64,000 nucleotides of DNA from Niabella sp. Its GTDB lineage: Bacteria > Bacteroidota > Bacteroidia > Chitinophagales > Chitinophagaceae. A program made the translations under genes and the position numbers. Below are positions 45,659-55,011 of this stretch, piece after piece; position 1 is the first letter of the stretch, and the number at the start of each line of letters is the position of its first letter. A model generated the notes under the pieces. It did not search any database. It saw nothing but the letters and a program-made list of their open reading frames with translations, and was not told the DNA's origin. The stretch is from positions 62,001 through 126,000 of the forward strand of contig NZ_JASLGT010000001.1 in assembly GCF_030150205.1 (NCBI RefSeq). The letters are read 5' to 3'.

Positions 45659-46921
45659 TTAAATTTTGATCAGTTGCTCCCGTTCGGGCCCGTTGGAAAT
45701 GTATTTTACAGGTACCCCCAGATAGGTGTCTATAAAGCGGATATAGCGCTGCATTTTTTCCGGCAGCGTTTCATAAGAAGCTGCCTGGGAAATATCCGTA
45801 TGCCAGCCGTCAAATGCTTCAAATACGGGCTGATAAGGCGCCAGATCCAACCGCAGGGGTACTTCCTGGATCTCTTTTCCTTCCAGGGAATACGCACTGC
45901 AAACCTCCAGTTTTTCAAAATGATCCAGCACATCGGCCTTGGTCATTACCAGTTGGGTAACGCCGTTGATCATACAGGCAAAATTCAGGGCCACCAGGTC
46001 GATCCAGCCGCAGCGCCGCGGACGACCGGTAACGGCTCCGTATTCCTTGCCTATATCCCGCAGGCGCTGGCCATCTTCATTATCCAGTTCTGAAGGGAAG
46101 GGGCCGCTTCCCACGCGCGTACAGTACGCTTTGGTAATACCGATCACTTCTTTAATATGTTGCGGGGCCACGCCCAGTCCGCTACATACACCGGCAGAAA
46201 TGGTATTGGAAGAGGTTACAAACGGGAAGGTGCCAAAATCCACATCCAGCATGCTACCCTGGGCGCCTTCTGCCAGTACTTTTTTACCCTCTTTCAGCAG
46301 TTTGTTGATAAAGTATTCTCCGTTAACAATATTCAGTGTTTTCAGGAACTCGATGGCGTTAAAGAAATCGGCTTCATCCTGGCTGATATCTTCATCAAAC
46401 CCGTAAGAGTTCAGGATCACATAATGTTTTTCCTTTAACGCTTCGTACATGTTCTTAAAGTCAGGGTTCAGGATATCTCCTACCCGCAGCGCATTCCGGC
46501 CGGTTTTGTCCATATAAGCAGGACTGATCCCTTTTAACGTAGATCCGATTTTGCTATTGCCCTTCGCCAGCTCCGATGCTTTATCCAGCGCCCGGTGGGT
46601 AGGAATGATGAGGTTGGTCCGTTCAGCTACATAAAGATTTTTCTTCAGGTCTCCCTCGAACTTGGTCAGCTGTTCGCACTCTTTTTCCAAAGAGATGGGG
46701 TCCAGCACTACCCCGTTTCCGATGAGGTTGATCTTTCCTTCGTTGAAAATTCCCGAAGGGATCTGGCGCAGCACCAGTTTTTCTCCGTTCCGGTAAAGGG
46801 TATGCCCTGCGTTGGGGCCTCCCTGAAAACGTGCTACCACGTCATAGTCTTTTGCAAAAAAGTCTACAATCTTGCCTTTGCCTTCGTCGCCCCATTGCAG
46901 ACCCAGAATAACATCTATCAT
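45659..46921 (-). CDS. purA: Adenylosuccinate synthetase
   Basis: 420 residues, normal length. The N-terminal P-loop-like LQWGDEGKGK lies at ~8-17, NAGHTLYR at ~38, and TKADVLDHF near residue 330. The enzyme joins IMP and aspartate with GTP in the first committed step to AMP. A -7 box (46958-46965, minus) precedes the gene. It is a housekeeping enzyme with no unusual features. Confidence 0.98.
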   Translation of the reverse strand: MIDVILGLQWGDEGKGKIVDFFAKDYDVVARFQGGPNAGHTLYRNGEKLVLRQIPSGIFNEGKINLIGNGVVLDPISLEKECEQLTKFEGDLKKNLYVAERTNLIIPTHRALDKASELAKGNSKIGSTLKGISPAYMDKTGRNALRVGDILNPDFKNMYEALKEKHYVILNSYGFDEDISQDEADFFNAIEFLKTLNIVNGEYFINKLLKEGKKVLAEGAQGSMLDVDFGTFPFVTSSNTISAGVCSGLGVAPQHIKEVIGITKAYCTRVGSGPFPSELDNEDGQRLRDIGKEYGAVTGRPRRCGWIDLVALNFACMINGVTQLVMTKADVLDHFEKLEVCSAYSLEGKEIQEVPLRLDLAPYQPVFEAFDGWHTDISQAASYETLPEKMQRYIRFIDTYLGVPVKYISNGPEREQLIKI

Positions 46922-47180
46922 TATGAACTTTTTATAAACTGATCTTTAATAAAGCTACAAAAATAGAGGTTTGGAAGCGAAACCCTTGCAGGGAGTAAAA
47001 AATATTGAATGTAAAAAAATTAAATGCAAAAGATGGTTGCTGTTCCTGCTCAGAATTTGAAAATTTGAAAATTTAGAGATGTGGAAATGAGCTCCCTCGA
47101 AAGTCCATTAAGCATAAAAACGTCCCGAAGCTTCGGGGAAACTGGAACTTTAAACGTTAAATCTCAAACCAGGAACTTCC
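46922..47180. other. Intergenic gap between rel/spoT and purA
   Basis: 259 bases. Near 47056-47080 it holds iterated AATTTGAAAATTTGAAAATTT, a low-complexity word, and near 47122-47142 a short hairpin CCCGAAGCTTCGGGG. The purA box lies at the left end. Nothing else is seen. Confidence 0.5.
46958..46965 (-). promoter_or_regulatory. -7 box for purA
   Basis: The minus strand reads TATTTTTG, a match to TAnnTTTG, 37 bases upstream of the purA start codon. Confidence 0.5.
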
Positions 47181-49433
47181 TCACTTCGCCGGTAAATCCT
47201 CCGTATCATACCGCTCCACCGACTCGATCCCGTTGAGATCTTTCAGCCGGTTTACCAGCTCATCCAGTTCCTCCTTATCATGCACGTATACTTTGATATT
47301 CCCTTCAAATAATCCTTCCGAGGCTTCGATGGTCAGTGCCGCAATATTTATTTTCAATTCGGCAGAGATCAGGCCCGTGATCTTACTCACCACGCCCACA
47401 TCATCCATTCCAATGATACGTACACCCGTTAGGAACGAGATCTCTTTATTCTTAGCCCACTTGGTTTTTACGATACGGTGGCCGTAATTAGCCAGCAGTT
47501 TGGGCGCATTGGGACAATTGGTGCGGTGGATGGCCAGCCCCTTCCCGGTTGTAATGAAACCAAATACATCATCGCCCGGTATCGGCTTGCAGCAATTGGC
47601 CAGGTGGTACATGATCTTATCACTGCTTTCCCCAAAAATGATCAGCTCCGTATCCTGTTTATTACTGCTCTGCGCCGGTGTATGACTTTCAATTTTATGT
47701 TCCTGTACGATCTTAACCGGCCGCGGGTATTCGATCCGGTCGCCGATAACTTTAAATTCCTTCAGCTCCCTGAGATCGATGTTTTTGATCGCTACCTGGT
47801 AAAACAGTTCCAGGTTCGAATGCAACTTATAAAATTGTACCAGTTCGTCCAGGTTGGCCTGCTGCATAGAAACGCCCATACCTTCCAGCTTACGCTGAAT
47901 GGTATAACGCCCTTCATCGGCTACTTTTTTCTTTTCCTCCTTCAGCGCCTCTTTTACCTTGGCCTTGGCCTTGGCGGTGATCACAAACGAAAGCCAGTCT
48001 TCCGAAGGCGTTTGCTTGTTGCTGGTAATAATCTCTACCTGGTCACCACTGCGCAGTTTATAGCTGATGGGCACCAGTTTGTGGTTTACTTTTGCCCCGA
48101 TGGTTTTAGCACCAATTGCCGTGTGGATGGCAAACGCAAAATCCAGTGCGGTACTGCCCACCGGCAACATTTTAATATCGCCCTTGGGAGTATAGATATA
48201 GATCTCTTCCGTGAGGAAGCTCATTTTAAAATCCTGCAGGAAATCCACGCTGTCTGCGTCCTGGTTATACAATACCTCCCTGATCTGCTGAAACCATTTA
48301 TCAAAACGGTTTTCATTGGCACTGCCCTCTTTGTATTTCCAGTGCGCGGCCAGCCCTTTTTCGGCAATTTCGTTCATTCGCTTTGTCCGGATCTGCACTT
48401 CCACCCATTTCCCCCGGGGGCCCATTACGGTGGTATGCAATGCTTCATACCCGTTGGATTTGGGATTGCTCACCCAGTCGCGCAGGCGCTCTATAGACGG
48501 TGTATATTCATCTGTGATCAGGGAATACACTTTCCAGCAGTCTTCTTTTTCGCGCTCGGGCGGTGAATTGAGGATGATGCGAATGGCAAAGAGATCGTAT
48601 ACCTCTTCAAAGGTTACGCCCTTCTTTTTCATCTTATTCCAGATCGAATGGATGTTTTTCGGACGACCATAGATCTCGAAGTTGAAGGCATTCTTTTCCA
48701 GCTTCTCCTTGATGGGCTTGATGAATTCATTGATATAGCGGGTGCGGTCGCGTTTTGTTTCCGCCAGCTTTTTTGCAATTTCTTTATAGGTATCCGGCTC
48801 CAGGTATTTCATGGCCAGGTCTTCCAGTTCGGTTTTGATGCTGTACAGTCCCATACGGTGCGCCAGCGGTGCGAAGATGTAAACCGTTTCAGAAGCAATT
48901 TTCAACTGTTTTTCCCGCTTCATACTGTCCAGCGTTCGCATATTGTTCAGGCGGTCGGCCAGTTTAATCAGGATTACCCGCGGATCGTCGGTAAGGGTGA
49001 GCAGGATCTTTTTAAAATTCTCTGCCTGCTGGGATGCGGAAGAATCGATTACATTGGAGATCTTTGTAAGTCCGTCCACGATCCTTGAAATTTCCGATCC
49101 AAATTCCCGTTCAATATCCTGCAGGGTTATATCCGTATCTTCTACGGTATCATGCAGGAGCGCACATACGGTAGAACGTACGCCCAGGCCAATTTCCTCA
49201 ATGCATATTTTGGCTACGGCAATCGGATGCAGGATATAGGGTTCCCCGCTTTTCCGCCGCATGCTGCTATGCGCATCTGCCGCCATTTCAAAAGCCCTGC
49301 GGAGAATGTCTTTGTCGCCCGGCTTGATCTTATCTTTCAGCGCGCGCAACAGCGACCGGTATTCCCTTAAAATCAGCTTTTTTTCCTGCTCCTCGTTAAG
49401 ACTATATTTGGGTTTTTGCTCTACAGTTTTCAT
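47181..49433 (-). CDS. Bifunctional (p)ppGpp synthetase/hydrolase, RelA/SpoT family
   Basis: 750 residues with the full domain set. The HD hydrolase domain (~50-180) has ALLHDTVEDT with His-Asp at ~94-95. The synthetase domain (~245-360) has the IHSIWNKMKKKG and GYEALHTTV motifs. The TGS domain (~400-465) follows (YIYTPKGDIKMLP), then a helical/zinc region with CCKPIPGD, and a C-terminal ACT domain (~670-745). Because the hydrolase residues are intact it probably makes and destroys the alarmone. The gene stands alone. Confidence 0.96.
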   Translation of the reverse strand: MKTVEQKPKYSLNEEQEKKLILREYRSLLRALKDKIKPGDKDILRRAFEMAADAHSSMRRKSGEPYILHPIAVAKICIEEIGLGVRSTVCALLHDTVEDTDITLQDIEREFGSEISRIVDGLTKISNVIDSSASQQAENFKKILLTLTDDPRVILIKLADRLNNMRTLDSMKREKQLKIASETVYIFAPLAHRMGLYSIKTELEDLAMKYLEPDTYKEIAKKLAETKRDRTRYINEFIKPIKEKLEKNAFNFEIYGRPKNIHSIWNKMKKKGVTFEEVYDLFAIRIILNSPPEREKEDCWKVYSLITDEYTPSIERLRDWVSNPKSNGYEALHTTVMGPRGKWVEVQIRTKRMNEIAEKGLAAHWKYKEGSANENRFDKWFQQIREVLYNQDADSVDFLQDFKMSFLTEEIYIYTPKGDIKMLPVGSTALDFAFAIHTAIGAKTIGAKVNHKLVPISYKLRSGDQVEIITSNKQTPSEDWLSFVITAKAKAKVKEALKEEKKKVADEGRYTIQRKLEGMGVSMQQANLDELVQFYKLHSNLELFYQVAIKNIDLRELKEFKVIGDRIEYPRPVKIVQEHKIESHTPAQSSNKQDTELIIFGESSDKIMYHLANCCKPIPGDDVFGFITTGKGLAIHRTNCPNAPKLLANYGHRIVKTKWAKNKEISFLTGVRIIGMDDVGVVSKITGLISAELKINIAALTIEASEGLFEGNIKVYVHDKEELDELVNRLKDLNGIESVERYDTEDLPAK

Positions 49434-49676
49434 GCAATAATGGACACACTCCTCTTCCTTTTATTTCTTTGATAACGATTCAATCCTCCGGTTAAAATTA
49501 CAGAAATTCTGCTGCGCAGCATCATATCGGCATAAACAACAGAAATCAGGGTGTACCATATGCACAGGACCTGGCCTATTTAAACAGCCCTTAACGACAC
49601 ACCCGGATTATATTATTTTTTTATTCGATTTATCAGTAACTTACATTGTATTCGCTAACCGCTGAATGAGATAACA

Positions 49677-50129
49677 ATGAAACACCCTGCGTACCCTTAT
49701 GAAATAAGCTCCGGCACCCGGTATTCTTTTATGAGTACGGGAAGAAGCTGCATAGAAAAAGTTGTTGAATTTTCGCCTACTGCCATGCCCGATATCTATA
49801 ACCTGGGCTTTGGTGATCTATGTCCGGACGGAACGATGGACGACGCTGTAAATTCCAACAATGGAGACATTATAAAAGTTTTGGCCACAGTTATCCGCAT
49901 TATAAGAGCATTTACGCAGCTAAGGCCTCATATTAAAATAATGTTTGCAGGAAGCACTCCTGAACGGCAGCGGCTTTATCAGCGAATCTTAAAAATGTAC
50001 CACGCTGAATTCGTCAAAGAATTTATAATCACTGGCCTTATTGAAGATGAGAACCTTTATAAAGAGCTGTTTTTCAATCCACAAAAGGATATTTTTTATT
50101 TAGCCTTTTTTATTAAAAGAATTTATTAA
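49677..50129 (+). CDS. DUF6934-like protein
   Basis: 150 residues. The sequence has the conserved order recalled for DUF6934: SSGTRYSFMSTG, K-V-V-E-F-S-P-T, IYNLGFGDL, NSNNGDIIKVLATVIRI, AGSTPERQRLYQRIL, and the ending YLAFFIKRIY. It is soluble with no signal peptide. The function of the family is unknown. It is followed after 9 bases by a 56-codon gene (50139-50309), and the two lie in an AT-rich stretch that suggests acquisition. The assignment is by memory of family features. Confidence 0.8.
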   Translation: MKHPAYPYEISSGTRYSFMSTGRSCIEKVVEFSPTAMPDIYNLGFGDLCPDGTMDDAVNSNNGDIIKVLATVIRIIRAFTQLRPHIKIMFAGSTPERQRLYQRILKMYHAEFVKEFIITGLIEDENLYKELFFNPQKDIFYLAFFIKRIY

Positions 50130-50138
50130 ATTTGTTAT

Positions 50139-50309
50139 ATGTGCATCTTGAAAAATACAAAGAAACGCAACGGGAAAAAACTGGTATTAGGAGGTGTTCC
50201 CATTTACGCCGTTCAATTTGATCCTGTTATTGAGGGTACACTATTTAGCGATAAATTAAAGAAAGCAAATGTGCTTTTGGAGAAAACTGTTTTCCTGAAA
50301 CAACCTTAA
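50139..50309 (+). CDS. 56-aa partner of the DUF6934-like gene
   Basis: 56 residues (Met-Cys-Ile-Leu-Lys-Asn-Thr). The start lies 9 bases after the DUF6934 stop. A basic N-terminus (KNTKKRNGKKL) is followed by short strands (LVLGGVPIYAVQFDP) and an amphipathic helix (LFSDKLKKANVLLEKTVFL). No family is recognised. The tight spacing, shared strand and composition support a real small gene. The pair has the look of a two-gene cassette, such as a toxin-antitoxin unit, but there is no family evidence for that. Confidence 0.6.
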   Translation: MCILKNTKKRNGKKLVLGGVPIYAVQFDPVIEGTLFSDKLKKANVLLEKTVFLKQP

Positions 50310-50488
50310 TACTTTAAACGCTGTATTTCCTGCGCTGCTGTATCCATTACCATGAGCGCTCAGGCCTGCCCTGACGCGATCGCAGCTCCTTTCATTTTTA
50401 AATACCGGAATCAAAATCAGCGCAACCGCACCATTCTCCCTTTCCCGTATTTTTTCCGCCAACAGTGATTTTTTATTGTAGAATACAC

Positions 50489-50496
50489 TACATTTG
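50489..50496 (+). promoter_or_regulatory. -7 box for tRNA-Leu
   Basis: TACATTTG matches TAnnTTTG, 22 bases before the tRNA 5' end. Confidence 0.55.
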
Positions 50497-50518
50497 CACC
50501 CCGAAACAGCGTTCTTAT

Positions 50519-50600
50519 CCGGATGTGGTGGAATTGGTAGACACGTCAGACTTAGGATCTGATGCCGCAAGGTGTGGGGGTTCGAGTCCCTTCATCCGGA
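50519..50600 (+). tRNA. tRNA-Leu, anticodon TAG
   Basis: 82 bases. The acceptor stem CCGGATG (50519-50525) pairs with CATCCGG (50593-50599), and the discriminator base is A (50600). The D-arm reads GTGGAATTGGTAGAC and the anticodon stem TCAGA/TCTGA holds the loop CTTAGGA with anticodon TAG, decoding CTA. A long variable arm (TGCCGCAAGGTGT) and the T-arm loop TTCGAGT follow, as in class II leucine tRNAs. CCA is not encoded. Confidence 0.95.
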
Positions 50601-50614
50601 CTTAACAGGTTTGA

Positions 50615-50658
50615 GGTTTAATGTTTAAAGTTAAAGTGATAACCTTAAACATTGAACC
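50615..50658 (+). repeat. Imperfect hairpin between tRNA-Leu and tig
   Basis: GGTTTAATGTTTAA (50615-50628) pairs with TTAAACATTGAACC (50645-50658), 13 of 14, with a 16-base loop and no following T run. The TTTAATGTTTAAAG words resemble degenerate AT-rich words elsewhere in the window. It might end the tRNA transcript or be a leader structure of tig. Confidence 0.45.
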
Positions 50659-50679
50659 TTTAAGCATTAAATAATACAA

Positions 50680-52086
50680 ATGGCGACAATTACACAAGAA
50701 AAAATTGGCCCTCTTCATGAAAAGCTCAGCGTAAAGCTGGAAAAAACGGATTACCTGCCCGGGTTTGAAAAGTCTTTAAAGGAGTATAGCAAGAAAGCCA
50801 ATATTCCCGGCTTCCGCCCCGGAAAAGTTCCCGCTGGTTTAATAAAAAAAATGTACGGTCCTTCTCTTTTTATGGATGAAGTACTGCGCTCTATTGATAA
50901 AGAAATCCTGAACTACCTGGATACCAACAAGGTAAATATTTTTGCCCAGCCACTTCCTTTGGAAAACGATATGGCAAAGCTGGATGCAAACAATCCTGTG
51001 GATTATGATTTTCATTTTGAGATCGGTTTAAAACCCGACTTTAAAATGCTGGATCTGGCCAAACTGGATATTACCGGTTATAATATCGACATTACCGATG
51101 AAATGGTTAATGAAGAAGTAGAACGCCTGCAAAACCGGTATGGCAACATGACCGATAAAGATACCGTTGAAGCAGATGATAACGTAGTAAACGTAACGTT
51201 TACCGAAACCAGTGCAGATGGTAGTGAAGTAGCAGACGGTATTAAAAAAGACAACTCCCTCCTGGTAAAATATTTTGCACCGGCTGTAAGAACAGCACTG
51301 AATGGCAAAAAAGCCGGAGACAGCATCAATATCACCCTGGGTGAAGCGTTTGAAGAAAAGGAACTGGAGTTTATTGCACAGGACCTGGGCCTGAACAAAG
51401 ATGAAACAGCCACCAAAGAAAAAACCTTCAAACTGGAGATCACTAAAGTTGGCCTGCTGGAAAAAAAGGAACTGAACGAAGAGTTCTTCAACCAGCTCTA
51501 TCCTGCCGGTGATGTAAAGACCGAAGAGGAGTTCAAAGCAAAAGTAAAAGACGAGATCTATAACTACTGGGCATCTCAAAGCCGGAACCAGATCCACGAT
51601 CAGCTGTTCCACAAACTGGTAGATGATACCAAAATAGAATTTCCCGAAACCTTCCTGAAAAACTGGCTGATCACACAGAACAACCAGCCGCAGGAAGGGG
51701 AAAATCCACAGCCCGCAAAAACGCCGGAGCAGATCGAAGCAGAAATGCCTGCTTTCCTGAACCAGCTGAAATGGACGCTCATCACCGAAAAGATCGTTGC
51801 AGATAATGCCATCCAGGTAGGTCCGGATGAGATCCGTGATTTTGCCAAACAGCAGCTGTTCCAGTACATGGGCGGAGCAATGGGCATGACAGACGATCAG
51901 CCTTGGGTGAACGACTATGTAGAGCGTATGATGAAGGACCGGAAATATGTAGAGGATGCGTATAACCGCCTGCAGTCCCAGAAGGTGTTTGAATGGGCAG
52001 AAACCAAGGTAAAGCCCAAGGCAACATCCATCAAAGCAGAAGATTTTGCTAAAATGGTAAGTGAGCACCAGCATCACCACCATTAA
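50680..52086 (+). CDS. tig: Trigger factor
   Basis: 468 residues. The ribosome-binding domain has the GFRPGKVP signature at ~44-51. The middle part (~155-265) reads as a peptidyl-prolyl isomerase-like region with GDSINITLGEAF, but its conserved aromatic pocket is not clear, as is common in Bacteroidota. The C-terminal helical cradle (~270-450) follows. The C-terminus is naturally His-rich (HQHHHH). The chaperone meets nascent chains at the ribosome exit. It precedes a terminator and is followed, beyond the Fic remnant and a phosphoesterase gene, by clpP, clpP and clpX, a common grouping in bacteria. Confidence 0.95.
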   Translation: MATITQEKIGPLHEKLSVKLEKTDYLPGFEKSLKEYSKKANIPGFRPGKVPAGLIKKMYGPSLFMDEVLRSIDKEILNYLDTNKVNIFAQPLPLENDMAKLDANNPVDYDFHFEIGLKPDFKMLDLAKLDITGYNIDITDEMVNEEVERLQNRYGNMTDKDTVEADDNVVNVTFTETSADGSEVADGIKKDNSLLVKYFAPAVRTALNGKKAGDSINITLGEAFEEKELEFIAQDLGLNKDETATKEKTFKLEITKVGLLEKKELNEEFFNQLYPAGDVKTEEEFKAKVKDEIYNYWASQSRNQIHDQLFHKLVDDTKIEFPETFLKNWLITQNNQPQEGENPQPAKTPEQIEAEMPAFLNQLKWTLITEKIVADNAIQVGPDEIRDFAKQQLFQYMGGAMGMTDDQPWVNDYVERMMKDRKYVEDAYNRLQSQKVFEWAETKVKPKATSIKAEDFAKMVSEHQHHHH

Positions 52087-52108
52087 TCGGAATAGTAACC
52101 GACTTTTA

Positions 52109-52138
52109 AAAGACCGTCCCCAAAAGGCGGTCTTTTTG
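52109..52138 (+). terminator. Rho-independent terminator of tig
   Basis: AAAGACCG (52109-52116) pairs with CGGTCTTT (52128-52135), followed by T. It lies 22 bases after the tig stop. Confidence 0.85.
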
Positions 52139-52254
52139 TTTGTTAGGCCACCGCGTGTTGGGGTATGTAATAATATCAGGCATTACGCAAATGATCTCTG
52201 GGAACACTTATGTTCCTTAAACCCATTTCTGCATATAAATCCAAATAAGTATGC

Positions 52255-52285
52255 CATCTTTGATAGTATCAAATGATACTATCAA
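52255..52285 (+). promoter_or_regulatory. Promoter-like box with perfect 12-bp palindrome before the Fic gene
   Basis: CATCTTTG (52255-52262) is one base from TAnnTTTG. TTGATAGTATCA (52260-52271) and TGATACTATCAA (52274-52285) form a perfect inverted repeat with a 2-base centre at the expected transcription start. That is where an autoregulatory repressor would bind. The next in-frame ATG is 52290. Confidence 0.6.
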
Positions 52286-52289
52286 TTAC

Positions 52290-53233
52290 ATGAAACCTCC
52301 ATACGAAATAACGACTCCAATATTAAAACAAATAGCATACATTTCTGAGAAGATTGGCGAAATAAATGCCAAACTATTAATCAGAGCAAACCCAACACTA
52401 CGAAAACAAAATCAGATCAGGACGATTCAATCCTCATTAAGTATTGAGGGGAATACACTTTCGGAGGAACAAATAACAGCAATTCTGGAAAACAAACGCG
52501 TTGTTGGTCCGCAAAAAGACATTCTGGAGGTTTTAAATGCTTTAGAGGCTTACCGGGCGCTACATTTAACAGAGAAAAAGACTTTCTTAAAGCGCATAAA
52601 ATATTGATGAATAATTTGATTGATCACCCTGGGAAATATCGAAATAAAAGCGTTGGCATCGTAAAAGGCTTAAAGGTTGAACACCTTGCCCCTCCAAACG
52701 AAAACGTTCCTTTTTTAATGAAGGAGTTATTCCGGTATTTAAAAGACATGTCGGAATTAACATTTATTAAAAGCTGTGTTTTTCACTATGAGATGGAATT
52801 TATTCACCCCTTTATGGACGGCAATGGAAGGATGGGTCGATTTTGGCAAACATTAATCCTGATGAACGAATATCCGGTTTTTGAATTCTTGCCATTTGAA
52901 ACATTAATTGCAAAAAATCAAATTGAATATTACAAGGCGCTTCCTACAGCTGATAAAGAAGGAAAATCAACGGCATTTATTGAATACATGTTGGAAATGA
53001 TTGACTGCTCCCTTTCTGAAGTACTTGAAAATTCAGAAAAAAAACTATCCGGAAGGGACAGGATAACCTTATTCCTGGAAAACCAGGAAACTGAATTCAC
53101 AAGAAAAGACTATATCAACTACTTTAAAAACATTGCTTCAGCAACGGCAAGCCGCGATTTAAAAAATGCCGTTGAAAATCATTTACTGTCAAAGTTTGGC
53201 GACAAGAAAACGACCATTTATAAAAAGAAGTAA
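52290..53233 (+). pseudogene. Fic-family AMP-transferase gene split by a one-base frameshift
   Basis: Frame one (52290-52607) codes for the N-terminal Fic region: KPPYEITTPILKQIAYISEKI, then the inhibitory-helix motif SSLSIEGN, then QKDILEVLNALEAYRALH. It runs out at 52607. Frame two (from about 52589 in the -1 phase, open to 53233) continues with AHKILMNNLIDHPGKYRNKSVGI and the catalytic HPFMDGNGRMGR at residues 68-79 of that frame. Reading across requires one extra A in the AAA of TTCTTAAAGCGC (52584-52595). With it, the protein would be about 314 residues, a normal class II Fic size. Either the gene is dead by an A-run deletion or frame shifting makes some product. The region is AT-rich compared with its neighbours and probably acquired. 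The assigned start excludes the ATG at 52251, which lies upstream of the promoter box. Confidence 0.8.
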
Positions 53234-53236
53234 TCA

Positions 53237-54052
53237 TTACAACACAGCATCGTTAATCTTTTTAGTGGGGTTCATTATATACGTCAGCACACTTTCATCT
53301 GCCAGCAGTTCCACCACACGGAATCCCTGGTAGGACGTGCCCCAGTTACCGCCTACATGCGCATCAAAGACAAAGGGAATATCCAGCTTTTTTTTGATGC
53401 CGTCCTCATCATGATCATGCCCGTTAAAAACAGCCCTTACATTTTTATAGCGTTTCAGCAATGCCAGGAACTCCGGGCAATCGATACCATGCGTTGTTAA
53501 TTTGGCAGGATTGATATGCACGATCACGAAAAGATTTTTTGCCTTTTTGTGCTGCTCCAGTTTTTGTTCCATCCATTTCAGGTCCGGACAAATATATTCG
53601 CCCTTTTCATTAGAGGTAGTACTCGCCAGGAACACCGTGCCATTTACCACAAAATCATAGTTCACCGGCCGGTTCCAGATCCGCTGCCAGTGCTCCGGAG
53701 TTACCATATCATGGTTCCCGGGTGTTACATAGTATTTCATCTTTAACTGCTCAATCAGCGCCTTGGCCGCCGGGTAGTGCACCGGGTCATTATGCACAAT
53801 ATCACCATTGAGCATGCAGAAATCAAAAGGTGTTTTTGCGTGTTCCTCGTTGATCCGCCCTATCACATTTTTTAAAAACCGGTCATAATCCGTATCCGGC
53901 TGGCCATAATGAAGATCAGATGCGATGGCAAAACGCACCATCTTTTTCTTTTTCAGCAGTGCTTCCGTCTGCGCTTCTGCCCGTACAATATTTCCGTTTG
54001 CCAGCAGTAAGAAAGCCGGCGCCGCTATTTTCAAAAATTCTTTGCGCTTCAT
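53237..54052 (-). CDS. Exported calcineurin-like metallophosphoesterase
   Basis: 271 residues. The N-terminus (KRKEFLKIAAPAFLLLANGN) is a signal peptide with a single Arg, so Sec export is more likely than Tat. Metal motifs are present: ASDLHYG, MLNGDIVHND, TPGNHDM, VHINPAK and FNGHDHDE. The C-terminal residues fit a small single-domain phosphatase or nucleotidase. It converges with the Fic remnant, ending 3 bases after its stop. The substrate is unknown; it is different in size and architecture from the phosphoesterase at 17533. Confidence 0.88.
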   Translation of the reverse strand: MKRKEFLKIAAPAFLLLANGNIVRAEAQTEALLKKKKMVRFAIASDLHYGQPDTDYDRFLKNVIGRINEEHAKTPFDFCMLNGDIVHNDPVHYPAAKALIEQLKMKYYVTPGNHDMVTPEHWQRIWNRPVNYDFVVNGTVFLASTTSNEKGEYICPDLKWMEQKLEQHKKAKNLFVIVHINPAKLTTHGIDCPEFLALLKRYKNVRAVFNGHDHDEDGIKKKLDIPFVFDAHVGGNWGTSYQGFRVVELLADESVLTYIMNPTKKINDAVL

Positions 54053-54327
54053 TTTTCTGGATTTTGCTAAAGTTATCTCAATTTAAAGATATAACTGCCC
54101 GCCAATCCATCAAGAAATTATTAACAAAGAGCCCGTTTCAAGAGGGGCAACCTGCATATCTGACGAATTTGCCGGGGCAAAATCAGTCAAGTTGGCATTT
54201 AAAACCACTATTTTGCAAATGGAGAAATATTTGATTACTTTTAAAAGCTGTTTGCAGCTTAGCCGGCAAAGGCGCCGGGTAAGGACAGCAGCAGCCATTC
54301 AATTTTAACCTGTAACTTAAGATTATT

Positions 54328-55011
54328 ATGACGTATAACTCAGAATTTGAAAAATATGCGGTAAAGCACCGGGGTATTTCAAGCAATACCCTGAACAGTT
54401 ATGGCAACCACCTGGTAACGGCCTTAACGCCCAATATTATTGAAGAGCGCCCGATGAATGTGGCCGTAATGGACGTATACAGCCGTTTAATGATGGACCG
54501 CATCATCTTCCTGGGCTACCCGATCAACGACGAGGTGGCCAATATCGTAACGGCGCAATTACTGTTCCTGGACAGTACCGACCGTGTACGGGATATTAAT
54601 ATGTACATTAACAGTCCCGGCGGCAGTGTTTATGCAGGATTGGGGGTTTATGATACCATGCAGTATGTAACACCGGATGTAGCTACCATCTGTATCGGTA
54701 TGGCCGCTTCAATGGGTTGTGTATTACTGGGTGCCGGTACCCATGGTAAAAGAGCCGCGCTGAAGCATGCACGCATTATGATGCATCAGCCCAGCGGGGG
54801 TATTGGCGGGCAAGCCAGTGATATTGAGATCACGGTAAACGAGATCCGTAAATTAAAAAGAGAGCTGTATGAAATTGTAAATCATCATACCGACAAACCC
54901 ATCGATCAGATCGAAAAAGATTTTGAGCGGGATAAATGGATGACCGCTGCAGAAGCTAAAGAGTACGGCTTTGTAGATGAAGTATTGCTGGTAAACAAAA
55001 AGAAAAAATAA
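54328..55011 (+). CDS. clpP: ATP-dependent Clp protease proteolytic subunit, copy 1
   Basis: 227 residues. The catalytic triad is intact: Ser ~128 in GMAASMGC, His ~153 in MMHQPSGG, and Asp ~202 in FERDKW. There is an N-terminal extension of about 30 residues that may be a propeptide. ClpP forms the barrel protease used with ClpX. A second clpP gene starts 90 bases on, and clpX follows. Confidence 0.96.
   Translation: MTYNSEFEKYAVKHRGISSNTLNSYGNHLVTALTPNIIEERPMNVAVMDVYSRLMMDRIIFLGYPINDEVANIVTAQLLFLDSTDRVRDINMYINSPGGSVYAGLGVYDTMQYVTPDVATICIGMAASMGCVLLGAGTHGKRAALKHARIMMHQPSGGIGGQASDIEITVNEIRKLKRELYEIVNHHTDKPIDQIEKDFERDKWMTAAEAKEYGFVDEVLLVNKKKK

Noticed and set aside
52061..52083. His-rich end of trigger factor as a cloning tag or vector sequence
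   Set aside because: The codons are mixed, it is preceded by a natural Ser-Glu-His-Gln and followed by normal genomic sequence and a natural terminator.
52584..52595. Programmed -1 frameshift site in the Fic gene
   Set aside because: The bases CTTAAAG do not form a full slippery heptamer and no downstream stem was seen; a single-base deletion in the A run is simpler, though not excluded.
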